Shown here: piece after piece, positions 46,661 to 56,096 of the stretch | Layout of the letters: each line of letters begins with the position of its first letter | Numbering within the stretch: the first letter of the stretch is position 1 | DNA from: Polynucleobacter necessarius | Lineage (GTDB): Bacteria > Pseudomonadota > Gammaproteobacteria > Burkholderiales > Burkholderiaceae | Assembly (NCBI RefSeq): GCF_900096765.1 | Contig: NZ_LT615228.1 | Coordinates: 1,761,584-1,825,583 of the forward strand | Direction of reading: 5' to 3' | Length of the DNA stretch: 64,000 bases | Made by a program: the position numbers and the translations under genes | The notes under the pieces: model-generated | Told to the model about the DNA's origin: nothing | What the model saw: only the letters and a program-made list of their open reading frames with translations | Databases searched by the model: none

Positions 46661-48082
46661 ATGAATCTTGCCCACTCACAATCTCAGGGTTATCAGAGGG
46701 ATGGGCTTGGCTTAGTATTACTTTTATTAAGCTCTGTTCTTCTGGGAATTTGGGCTGTTAAAAATACGATTGCCTTAAGAAATATTTTCTTGGTGATTGG
46801 TGCAATTATCGGAACCCTATACTCGGTAAGGCAATATAGAGAGCCATCTTTAAAAAATGCCCTCGCACTAAGAAGTACGGTACCTCTAGTAATGCTGGGC
46901 CTCATGTTTTTATGGGTGATTTTTCACTATCTGTTTTTAAGTCGCTACCCGCAAGAACAGCTACAGGAGTTAACCAGCACCTGGTTTAGAAGTTTGCTGG
47001 CTGTTCTCACTGCCATTGGGACTGCCTTTGCGATTAACAAAAACAAAAATTTAATTAATTGGCTCTGGGTTGGAATTTTGGCGAGCTTTTTTTATTTACT
47101 ATGCCAATACGTTCCAAAAGCAATCGCCGAGCACAGTCTTTTGGCTATTGATTGGTACGGGTATATCTTTTATGGAAAGATTAATGGCGTTCTGGCTGGT
47201 AGTCTGATGATTTCTGGATTAACCGGCAGCCTATTATTTTATTTGGTTGGTAGTGATCGCCGGCGCCTGATCTACGCCAGTCTTCTCTGGGTAGGGGGCT
47301 TGCTACTGGCAATGTATTGCTATGTATTTGTATTTGATGCGCGTAATGGTATCGGTCTCACAGTCTTAATTTTAATGGCTGCGTCAGTATGGTTTTTTAT
47401 CAAACTGTTAAGTGGGCGACATTCTTTTAAATCGCCCATATCAGTTAAAGGTTTGCTGGTCATTGCCTTAGCTGTAATTAGTTTGGTGGTCTGGTTTGGT
47501 AAAGCGCAATCAGATCGTAACCCTGGCTGGCGTACCACTATTGAGGATGTCAAAGTCGCCATTCAGATTGATCGGTATCCTAATTGGCGTGACCCAGAGT
47601 TATTGGGCTATCCAAAAACCATAGATGGTAGACAGGTGGTTTTAAATAACTATGAAAGGACAGCTTGGGCTACCGCTGGATTAACATTATTTGCGCCAGA
47701 AAATCCACTGGGTATTGGGGTGATGAGTCGATCTTTTCCAAGATTACTCAAGCAAAAATTTGGCAAAGATGTTGATTACATTCCTTCTACCCATAGTGCA
47801 TGGGTAGATTTCACGTTAAGTTATGGCTTTCCTGGCCTCGTGCTTTTATTGATGCCTTTAATCATGATTGTGTGGGGTTCATTGATTAGTGAAGTGCAAG
47901 ATAAACTTTCTGGATTTAGATTTGTGATGGGAAGTGCTCTCATTTGTATGTACACCGTTGGCGAGATCAGCGTGCAACATGGGGTGGAAATATTGATGTA
48001 CTGGATCGCCTTTTTGGCTGTTTTGCATCTATTAGCCAAACCTTCCCATGGCCATTTAAGCCCCCTAGTTGCCAATAACTAA
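46661..48082 (+). CDS. O-antigen ligase (WaaL-like) or polymerase
   Basis: A 473-residue protein with about ten to twelve hydrophobic segments. The FDARNGIGLTVLIL segment resembles the Arg/Asn-Gly motif in the ligase family, and a large periplasmic loop (about 280-370) precedes the THSAWVDFTLSYGFPGLVLLL block (His-x-x-x-(D) of Wzy_C proteins). WaaL joins undecaprenyl-linked O-antigen to lipid A core. Because a second, broken Wzy-like gene lies at 56,097, I favour ligase here, but polymerase cannot be excluded. It starts directly after fcl and ends within galE's upstream region. Confidence 0.78.
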   Translation: MNLAHSQSQGYQRDGLGLVLLLLSSVLLGIWAVKNTIALRNIFLVIGAIIGTLYSVRQYREPSLKNALALRSTVPLVMLGLMFLWVIFHYLFLSRYPQEQLQELTSTWFRSLLAVLTAIGTAFAINKNKNLINWLWVGILASFFYLLCQYVPKAIAEHSLLAIDWYGYIFYGKINGVLAGSLMISGLTGSLLFYLVGSDRRRLIYASLLWVGGLLLAMYCYVFVFDARNGIGLTVLILMAASVWFFIKLLSGRHSFKSPISVKGLLVIALAVISLVVWFGKAQSDRNPGWRTTIEDVKVAIQIDRYPNWRDPELLGYPKTIDGRQVVLNNYERTAWATAGLTLFAPENPLGIGVMSRSFPRLLKQKFGKDVDYIPSTHSAWVDFTLSYGFPGLVLLLMPLIMIVWGSLISEVQDKLSGFRFVMGSALICMYTVGEISVQHGVEILMYWIAFLAVLHLLAKPSHGHLSPLVANN

Positions 48083-48095
48083 ACGATTTAATCAT

Positions 48096-49105
48096 ATGAA
48101 TATTCTTCTAACGGGTGGCGCAGGTTATATTGGAAGCCATACTGCGGTGGTATTGGCTAAGGCTGGTCACCATGTGGTGCTTTTGGATAATTTTTGTAAT
48201 TCTGATAAAAGTGTTTTGACGCGCCTAGAAAAGATTCTCGGACACTCCTTGATTTGTATCGAGGCAGATGTGCGAGATAGAGCTCTATTGGTCAAAACTT
48301 TATCTGAAAACCAAATTGATGCAGTTATTCATTTTGCTGGTTTGAAGGCTGTTGGAGAGTCTGTGCAACTGCCTATTGAGTACTATGCAAACAACGTGCA
48401 GGGTACGATTAGTTTGCTTGAGGCAATGAAAGTTGCGCAAGTAAAGAAATTGGTATTTAGCTCAAGCGCTACAGTTTACGGTGACCCTCAATATTTACCG
48501 ATTGACGAAAATCACCCAACGAGTGCCACGAATGCTTATGGAAGAAGCAAGCTACACATTGAAGAGATGCTCAAGGATGTTTCTGCCTCAGATTCAGATT
48601 GGCGCATTATTTGCCTGAGGTACTTCAACCCAATTGGTGCTCACGAGTCGGGTTTAATTGGAGAAGATCCAAATGGGCTTCCTAATAATTTATTACCCTA
48701 TATTTCTCAGGTAGCAATTGGCAACTTATCTAAGTTACATATATATATGGTGCTGACTATCCCACGCATGATGGAACTGGCGTTAGGGATTACATACATG
48801 TGATGGACTTGGCTGAAGGTCATGTTGCTGCTTTATCTCATATCCATCAAAGCAAAGGTTGGGATGTCGTTAATTTGGGTACTGGCAAAGGCTTTAGTGT
48901 GTTTGAGGTTTTAGAGGAATACGAACGTGCCTCAGGAAAATCAATACCATATTCAATCGAAAATAGACGCCCAGGAGATATTGCAATTTGTTTTGCACGA
49001 GTAGATAAGGCAGAGAAAATTCTTGGATGGAAAGCAAGGCGCAATTTCCAAGATATGTGCCGCTCCGGATGGCTATGGCAGGAGTATAGAAAGACCTGGG
49101 ATTAA
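48096..49105 (+). pseudogene. galE: UDP-glucose 4-epimerase, disrupted at an AT repeat
   Basis: ATG 48096 opens GalE: MNILLTGGAGYIGSHTAVVL, IHFAGLKAVGESV, SSSATVYGDPQ and the YGRSK Tyr/Lys. The frame then breaks at an AT-repeat, 48739-48748 (five AT units). With four units the protein reads H-I-Y-G-A-D-Y-P-T-H-D-G-T-G-V-R-D-Y-I-H-V-M-D-L, the normal GalE sequence, and continues to TAA 49105 for 335 residues. As read, translation stops at 48803. An intact GalE interconverts UDP-glucose and UDP-galactose. Dinucleotide slippage could toggle the gene. Confidence 0.88.
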
Positions 49106-50421
49106 TTGAGAAACCGCAATTTTTTTCAGATTGCCGACTTCAGGGATCTATTAAAGAGTCAACTGGGTCGCAACATCCTTACTAATTATCTTTCCGTAGT
49201 TTGGATGGGTGGTTTATCGATTTTGCTCATTCCATTTTATTTAAGATTTCTGGGACCTCAGCAATGGGGTGTTGTAGCTATTTGTATGACATTACAAGCA
49301 TTTTTTAATCTTCTAGATGCCGGCTTGTCGCAAATTATGCCAAGAGATGTTGCAAGAGTCGCACATCAACCTAATGTGCGACTAAAAATCTTTGTCATTT
49401 ATCAAAGGGCTTATATAGGTTTGGCATTGGGGGGATTTGTTCTTGGACAATTCTCCCTTCCTTGGCTAATCGAAAACTGGTTTGGCAGTGGTAAATCTTT
49501 TGCACCCGAAGCTATTTGGGCATTCCACTTAGTATTGTTACAGTTTTTGTTTCAGTTTTCGAATAACTCTAATATCGGTTATTGGAATGGCATGCAAATG
49601 CAATCCACGGCAAACATAAGACAATGTAGTTTTGGTCTTATAAAGCACCTTGGTGCATTAAGTTGCGTCTATTTTTGGCGCGCTGATGCTATTGCTTATT
49701 TAATACCTTTTACAACTATTGCAATCATCGAATATCTATCAAATCTTTATAGTATTCGTTCCTCGCTAAGAGAAAGTAGGTTGGATCCAATTTTGTGGAT
49801 GGATTATAAAAAGCTAGGACATGAAGCGGGTGTGTTGCTAGTAGGGGTGCTGGTTGGGATGCTTGCTTCACAAATGGATCGTATAGTGTTACCAAAGTAT
49901 GTTGATGTTGCCTCTTTTGGTATTTACGTGATCGTTGCAAATTTAGGCCTGGCGGTTATGCAGCTGCAGCAACCATTAATAAGAGCTTTTTTGCCTCGAA
50001 TCACGCAAGATTTAGAGGAAAATAAAAAAATTCATTCAGATGGCTTGCTTTGGGAATAGTATTTTTTTGCGTGTTACCTAGTTTAGTTTTAGCTTTTGCA
50101 GCTTCGTGGATACTTCAAGTTTGGCTGGGTAATCCCGAAGTTGTTACCAAGGGATCAATTCCGCTCAGTATATTTTTCTGTGCGGTTGCATTAAATTCTG
50201 TCTATCAGATTTTATATCAGCGTATGTTGGTGCATGTGCATGGGGAGGGAAGAATTACTATCAAAATTAATGTTTTGATTCTAGTCACTCTACTGCCGTT
50301 ATTAGTTTTAAGCATTCCGATCTTAGGCATTATTTCAGGGGCACTATACTGGCTGGCAATGACATCATTGCAATTGATTTTAGGATTCCTGTGGTTCCGA
50401 AATAATTCCAGCCATTTCTAA
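49106..50421 (+). pseudogene. wzx: Wzx-type O-antigen flippase, frameshifted in an A run
   Basis: A polytopic membrane protein of the polysaccharide transporter family: WMGGLSILLIPFYLRFLGPQQWG near the N-terminus, LLDAGLSQIMPRDVARV, and a late block QMDRIVLPKYVDVASFGIYVIV. The first frame stops at 50057-50059; the second continues to 50421 with more membrane helices. Eight A instead of seven at 50024-50030 would read K-K-N-S-F-R-W-L-A-L-G-I-V and give 438 residues. Starts at TTG 49106 immediately after galE. Loss would block export of the repeat unit unless another flippase exists. Confidence 0.82.
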
Positions 50422-50483
50422 ATTGACAAAGAAAAAATCATGTTTTTCATAACAAAATTTCCTCTATTAAGCCCGATGACTTA

Positions 50484-51116
50484 GTGTTAGAGGTCGGCCC
50501 TGGATCGAATCCGCATCCGAGAGCAAATGTTTTTCTGGAATATCAATTTAATGAGCAATCTGAGGCTATTCGCCAAAGGGGGGACGTAAAGATGACCCTT
50601 AATTATTCTGGGCGCCCCGTTACTTATTATCAAGGTGAGAATTTTCCATTTGTGGATGGTGAATTTGATTATGTGATTGCCTCGCATGTTATTGAACATG
50701 TGCCGAATCCTGCATTTTTTATGTCAGAAATTTATAGGGTGGGGAAAGGGCGCGGTTATGTAGAGTTTCCATTGCCACCATATGACTATTTATTCAATTT
50801 TGATGTTCATACCCAGCTAATGTGGCTTGATGATGAAAAAGTGATTAAGTTTTTAAGAAAGGATAAATTGCCCTTGAGGCAGTTTGATGCAATCACATCT
50901 CAATTACGTAAGGCTCTAGAAATGGGTTGGGATGAGGTAGTGTCACAAAATTTAGAATATTTTTTTGCAGGCATAGAATTTAATGAGCCCGTTCCAGTTG
51001 TAGAGCAAAATGATTTATCGGAATATAGCTCTATCTGGACAAAAAATGGTAATACCTTTCCAAGAAAGATAGGTCGCAAGATAACTCATTTGCTTGAGAA
51101 ATTGGGCAATTCTTAA
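50484..51116 (+). CDS. SAM-dependent methyltransferase, start uncertain
   Basis: At least 210 residues from GTG 50484: LEVGPGSNPHPRANVFLEYQ is the SAM glycine loop, and FDYVIASHVIEHVPNPAFFMSEIYRV is the Methyltransf_11 motif. The frame is open for 60 bases further upstream and reads ISSIKPDDLVLEVG, which looks like real protein but has no start codon. Removing one A from 50432-50437 would link it to a TTG at 50423 right after wzx, giving 230 residues. This may be another homopolymer lesion. Likely methylates a sugar or hydroxyl of the surface glycan. Confidence 0.7.
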   Translation: MLEVGPGSNPHPRANVFLEYQFNEQSEAIRQRGDVKMTLNYSGRPVTYYQGENFPFVDGEFDYVIASHVIEHVPNPAFFMSEIYRVGKGRGYVEFPLPPYDYLFNFDVHTQLMWLDDEKVIKFLRKDKLPLRQFDAITSQLRKALEMGWDEVVSQNLEYFFAGIEFNEPVPVVEQNDLSEYSSIWTKNGNTFPRKIGRKITHLLEKLGNS

Positions 51117-51140
51117 TGCCTCCAAAATAAAGGATTTTCT

Positions 51141-52007
51141 GTGATCATTACAAAAATTAATGGTGGTCTTGGAAATCAGTTTTTTCAATACGCTGCAGGA
51201 AGAGCTTTAGCGCATCATCACAAGACTGAGCTGGTCTTAGATTTAAGTGATTTGCACAAGATACCGCTTGGAAATACTCGACGTATATTCGAGCTTGATA
51301 AATACCCAATAGTTGCAAGAGTAGCAAGTGCGCAGGAAGAGTTGCAATTTCGTTTCTATCACGGACGTGTGCTTCGAAGGCTACCATTTTTACCGCGTCC
51401 ATGGTTTTATAAACGTGAGTTACATTTCCAATACGACCCTCAGTTTTTTGATGTGCCTAATAACGTATATTTGGATGGGTATTGGCAAAGTTATTTATAT
51501 TTTGACAAAATCGGCGATCTAATCCGTACTGAATTAAAGCCTTTAATACGTCCAGGAGAAATTAATCAAGAGTTAATGGATGCTATGCGCAGTCAAAATT
51601 CTGTCGCATTACATATTCGCCGCGGAGATTATCTAACTAATCCTAAAGCTGCAGTGCATCATGGTGTATGTTCTTTAGACTATTACCAAAAGGCGATAGA
51701 GAGAATCCTTTTGCAAGTGTCAAATCCTCATTTCTACATATTTTCGGATGATATAGACTGGGCTGGAGCCAATTTGACTATAAGTGCACCAGTGCATTTG
51801 GTTGGTCATAATGTTGGCGATCAATCTTTTCAAGACTTACGCCTAATCTCTAACTGTAAACATCAGATTATTGCCAACAGTAGTTTCAGTTGGTGGGGTG
51901 CATGGCTTAACCCAAATCCACAAAAAATTGTGATCGGGCCAAAGAACTGGTTTCTAGTCAAAAAAGATACGCGTACTTTATTTCCGCCTGCGTGGCTCAT
52001 CATATGA
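51141..52007 (+). CDS. GT11 alpha-1,2-fucosyltransferase
   Basis: A 288-residue protein with IITKINGGLGNQFFQYAAGRAL at the N-terminus, VALHIRRGDYL at about 155-165 (GDP-fucose binding) and NSSFSWWGAWL at about 246-256, the three conserved blocks of GT11. It starts at GTG 51141. This is an intact user of the GDP-fucose made by manC-gmd-fcl. Its TGA overlaps the next gene's ATG. Confidence 0.94.
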   Translation: MIITKINGGLGNQFFQYAAGRALAHHHKTELVLDLSDLHKIPLGNTRRIFELDKYPIVARVASAQEELQFRFYHGRVLRRLPFLPRPWFYKRELHFQYDPQFFDVPNNVYLDGYWQSYLYFDKIGDLIRTELKPLIRPGEINQELMDAMRSQNSVALHIRRGDYLTNPKAAVHHGVCSLDYYQKAIERILLQVSNPHFYIFSDDIDWAGANLTISAPVHLVGHNVGDQSFQDLRLISNCKHQIIANSSFSWWGAWLNPNPQKIVIGPKNWFLVKKDTRTLFPPAWLII

Positions 52008-52923
52008 ATTCTGCTTCCCCTTTTATATCGGTCATCATTCCAGTTTTTAATCGATCTTGGCAGTTGAGGCGGGCTTTAGAATCTTTGCGAGATCAGACTT
52101 TTAGGGATTTCGAAGTTATTGTTTGCGATGATGGATCTTCTGAGGATATTGCCTCAGTTGTAAAAGATTTTGAGGGCAACTTGAATATTCAAGTGATCCA
52201 TATGTCCAATTGGGGTGGTCCAGCTAGACCTAGAAATAAAGGGCTTGAATTATCTCGGGGGCAGTGGATCTCTTTTCTGGATTCGGATGATTGGTGGGAT
52301 CTTAATCGGTTATCAATCATGTCAGATTATATTTAGGAGATGACGTCGATGTTCTGTATCACTCATTGAGGGTAAAAAAAGAGTCTAACTCATCTAAATC
52401 CAGGGAAAAACGGTCAAAGATAGGAGACTTTTTATCCACAGATCCTTTTGTCCAAATGATGCTATGTGGAAATCCTCTGCCTACGTCGGCGACTATTGTT
52501 CGTAGAGAGTTGCTGATTAAAAATCAAGGTATGTCAGAAGATAGGGCGCTTATCGCTGTTGAAGATTTTGATTGTTGGTTAAGGTTGGCAAAAGCTAACG
52601 CACGATTTAGATATGTTGATAAGTGTTTGGGAAATTATTGGATAGGCGCTGATGCAATAAGTAACGTATCTCTAAAAAATATTGAAGCACAGCACTTACT
52701 TTATAGCCGTCATCACGCAGATATGCATCCTGAATTTAAGGATAGTGCATTAGCACGACATAACTATCTATTAGGAACGCTTTATTTAAGATTGAATAAT
52801 CCCACTGCAGCCCTAAAATATTTATTAAATGCCAGTCCACTCCCAAATCTGAAATTTTTGACAAAGAAATGGGCTTACACAGCATTTTCATTGCTTCTCA
52901 TTATTCGTAATGCTATGAATTAG
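52004..52923 (+). pseudogene. GT2 family glycosyltransferase, frameshifted
   Basis: ATG 52004 opens a GT2 N-terminus: ISVIIPVFNRSWQLRRALESL, VIVCDDGSSEDI, PARPRNKGLELSRG and ISFLDSDDWW, with both DDGS and DSDD. The frame stops at 52334-52336. Four T instead of three at 52332-52334 reads D-Y-I-L-G-D-D-V-D-V-L-Y-H-S-L and restores a 306-residue protein to 52923. The C-terminal part includes SATIVRRELL and VEDFDCWLRLAKA, typical of GT2. Sugar specificity unknown. Confidence 0.82.
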
Positions 52924-52943
52924 ATTGCTTAAGAGAGTCATTT

Positions 52944-54077
52944 ATGCGCATTACCTTAATTTCGCGAGCTTGGCCCCCCAGTGAACGCTCCGGTGTCTCA
53001 CTGGCAGCTATGAGCCATGCCAAATTGCTGTTACAGCAAGGTCATGATGTATCCATTATTGGGGCAGAAAACAATCTTCAAGCCATTCCCCTGCCTTTGA
53101 GTGGTCGAACCTGTGTACCTGCGAAAGGATCTGGAAGTTTATACTCCCCAGCTCGCATTAACCAGGGCCGGTTAAAACAAGCTATCGCGAGCAATAAACC
53201 TGAGCTGGTGATTGTTGAGGCTTGGCAAACAGCACTTACAGATAGTGCGATTGATGTGGCTTATCAATTGGGAATTCCTGTATTGATGATTAGTCATGGA
53301 ATCTCAATGCACCCCTACAAAGTCAGCATTCCTCAGTACTTAAGATCACTAGCATGGTTACCTTATCGTTATTTGCGGTTGCCAGGCCTAGTAAAAAAAT
53401 TAAATGCTATAACTACTTTGGATGAATCTTCAAAGTCTAATCGTTTCTTTGATCGTGAGCTTGCAAAGAAATGCCTTATTCCAGTGGTTGTTCTGAAAAA
53501 TTATTCAGCCCATCAAATGGGGGAGTATGTTCCGCGATCTAAACGTCAGATGCAAATCTTGGTTGTAGGATATTTTTTTCCGGTTAAAAATCAGTTGGCA
53601 GCTATTAATCTAATGGCTAGATTACCGTTCGAAATATCTTGTTGTTTCATTGGCGATCGTCAGGGTCGGTATTTTGAAGAGTGTCGTACAAGAGTGATAG
53701 ATTTAAAATTGAATGAAAGGATCTCTTTTTTGCAGGATGATGAATGCAATCTGGCTCAGAAAATTGCGCATTCCATTTTGATTTTCTCCCCTTCGATTAC
53801 TGAGGTTTTACCAATCACTTTAATTGAGGCTATGGAATGTGGGACCCCATTTGTAGGAACTTCTGTGGGTGCAGTTAAAGGATTTTTGGGTGGAATAATT
53901 GCAGATGATCAAGAGTCTCAACTAGAGGCGATCCAAACTTTGGCTTTCAACCCGGATATTTGGCAACAATTCTCAGATGCCGGAAGAAAGCAGGTCAGTG
54001 CTGAGTTTACTGAAGAGCGTATTGCAAACCAACTAAAAAAGGCTATTCATGTTGCTGTAGCCAAAGGCAGTGCATGA
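52944..54077 (+). CDS. GT4 family glycosyltransferase
   Basis: A 377-residue GT-B protein. N-terminal RAWPPSERSGVSLAAM region and HGISMHPYKVSIPQYL, then C-terminal ILVVGYFFPVKNQLAAINLM, RISFLQDDECNLAQ and the donor site SPSITEVLPITLIEAMECGTP, where Glu-x7-Glu is the GT4 signature. Intact. The stop overlaps the next ATG (ATGA). Confidence 0.87.
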   Translation: MRITLISRAWPPSERSGVSLAAMSHAKLLLQQGHDVSIIGAENNLQAIPLPLSGRTCVPAKGSGSLYSPARINQGRLKQAIASNKPELVIVEAWQTALTDSAIDVAYQLGIPVLMISHGISMHPYKVSIPQYLRSLAWLPYRYLRLPGLVKKLNAITTLDESSKSNRFFDRELAKKCLIPVVVLKNYSAHQMGEYVPRSKRQMQILVVGYFFPVKNQLAAINLMARLPFEISCCFIGDRQGRYFEECRTRVIDLKLNERISFLQDDECNLAQKIAHSILIFSPSITEVLPITLIEAMECGTPFVGTSVGAVKGFLGGIIADDQESQLEAIQTLAFNPDIWQQFSDAGRKQVSAEFTEERIANQLKKAIHVAVAKGSA

Positions 54078-54916
54078 GCACCAATATTAATTTTCCAGGC
54101 GGATTTTGTGTATTGATGGCTTTGTACGGTAAAGATAATCCTGCTTTATTTAAGCGGGCAATCCAAAGTGTGTTTGAAAATACATTATTGCCTAATCAGT
54201 GTATTGTGGTTTTGGATGGGCCTCTGCCTACTATGCTTGAGGAGTTGGTGAAGAATATAAAAGCCAGTTACCCAGCAATTGAATTAGTTAGACTGCCAAA
54301 AAATATTGGTTTAGCAAATGCACTTAATATTGGCTTACAGGCTGTCAGGTTCCCTTGGGTAGTACGTGCTGATTCTGATGACGTTAATTTAAATGAACGT
54401 TTCGAAGTTTTAGCTACAGCTCTACAAGAGCATCCTGAATTGAAATTATTAGGAAGTGCGATATTGGAAGTGGATGAGGATGGTAAGCCATTGACCATTA
54501 GAGAGGTTCCGGCGTCTGAGGAAGAGATTCGTATTTTTGCCAAAACACGTAACCCTTTCAACCATATGGCTGTCGCTTATCGATTAGATGCTGTCCTTGA
54601 GTGTGGTGGATATCCAAATATTTTTCTGAAAGAGGACTATGGCCTATGGTGTAGATTTTTAGCTATGGGTATGCCTGTAGCCAATATTAAAAAAGTTCTA
54701 GTACATGCCTCTGCTGGAGTGGGAATGTTTAGACGTTGAGGCGGATGGAAATATGCAAAATCTGAATTCCAAATGCAAAAATTACTCGTGCATTCTGGAT
54801 TAAAAGGAGGAATTCGAGCATTATTTGATGGATTAGTACGAGCCTCTTTTTTTTTAATTCCGGCGAGTTGGAGGGGTTATTTATATGTGCGGTTTTTGCG
54901 GAACACCCCCAAATAA
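54074..54916 (+). pseudogene. GT2 family glycosyltransferase with internal TGA
   Basis: ATG 54074 starts a GT2 protein: CVLMALYGKDNPALFKRAIQS, QCIVVLDGPLP, LPKNIGLANALNIGLQ, VVRADSDDVN (DSDD) and LKEDYGLWCRFLAMG. A TGA at 54737-54739 interrupts it, but the same frame continues for 59 more residues: GGWKYAKSEFQMQKLL and later FFLIPASWRGYLYVRF, to TAA 54914-54916. Changing TGA to CGA restores Arg in F-R-R-R-G-G-W, so this is a single C-to-T nonsense change rather than a frameshift. The catalytic core is before the TGA, so the truncated 221-residue form could retain function. The gene's 3' end overlaps the convergent WecA-like gene by 40 bases. Confidence 0.82.
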
Positions 54917-56021
54917 TTAGAAAATTGTAGTGACCACTTTATTTTTTTTAACCAGCGCGATGTTTTAAATTGCACGATGCTACGATAGATATAAATATAA
55001 GTCAGGCAAAATAGCGCAGTTAATAATTCTAAAATCCACGTATTATTCCACCAGACTGCTGCTGGAAAAACAGCCAAGCTTGACAGCAACCACAAGAATG
55101 GAGAGGTTCTTGTATTGCTAGAAAAAAACTATTTGCTTGTTTTGGATTAATCCAGCGCGCAATGCGACCGTAGACCAACATGTGTAGATGTGTCCCATCT
55201 GGCATTCCAGGACTCATATTCTTAATAAATTTTTTACGCCAAATAGAAAAAAGTGTCTCAAAAATTGGATAGATGTTAATGAGACATGCAAACCATGGGG
55301 ACACTGTTTGATTTCGCATGATTAACAGAATGGAGAGTACCCCGATCCAAAAGCCAATAAAATATGCGCCACCATCACCTAAAAATATCAGGCCACGAGG
55401 GAAGTTCCAGATAAAGAACCCGATAATGCTGCCGATAGTAGCAACCACTATAAATACAATGGTGAAGTCATTGTTACGAAAACCAACGTAACCAATTGCC
55501 ACCAAAGTTATGATACCCACCATGCAAGCAAGACCATTAAAGCCATCAATGATGTTATAAGAATTTGTGAGGCCGGCAATCATTAAGCAGGAGAGAGTAG
55601 CTGCAATAATTGGTATTGCGAGAATGGGATCAATCCAGGAAATGGAAATAGAAGAAACAGAAGTGTGTAAGAAAAAATAAGCCAATACAGCGGAGCTAAA
55701 GCAGGCTACTAGACGAACCAACGGGCTCACCTTTTTGGTCAAGTCTTCAATGATTCCGGATAAAAAAGCGGGTAAGCTACAAGCTAGTATTTGTAATAAC
55801 AATATCCCACTGGACCAGTCCGATATGAGGCGCATCGTGCCTCCAAATAAAAGCGCCAGGAAAATAGCTAAGCCGCCTATTCGTGGGACAGCAACAGTGT
55901 GAAATTTCTGCGGGCTATCAAAATCGGTATCGGCAGAAATATGCTCATGAATAAAATGATAACGAATTATGAGGATTGTTAAAAAACAAGACAATAAAAA
56001 TGCAGCAAAAGCAGCGGCCAT
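54877..56021 (-). pseudogene. WecA/MraY-type initiating glycosyl-1-phosphate transferase, frameshifted
   Basis: A polytopic protein of the undecaprenyl-phosphate sugar-1-phosphate transferase family. ATG 56021; PRIGGLAIFLALLFGG, GIIEDLTKK, TNSYNIIDGFNGLACMVG, FLGDGGAYFIGFWIG and a MPDGTHLHMLVYGRI block (conserved His-rich loop). The frame slips at 55115-55116: adding one A on the minus strand (AA to AAA) reads L-A-N-T-R-T-S-P-F-L-W-L-L and extends to stop at 54877, 381 residues. As read it ends at 55029 with a scrambled last 20 residues, after all catalytic loops. WecA-type enzymes start the O-antigen repeat on the carrier lipid. It is the only minus-strand gene in this locus. Confidence 0.82.
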
Positions 56022-56096
56022 GCCAAATCCTAGTTATATGTATATTTATTTAAAATATAGAGCAAAAAGTAAGCTGGTACGGGCATTGCTTGCTTA

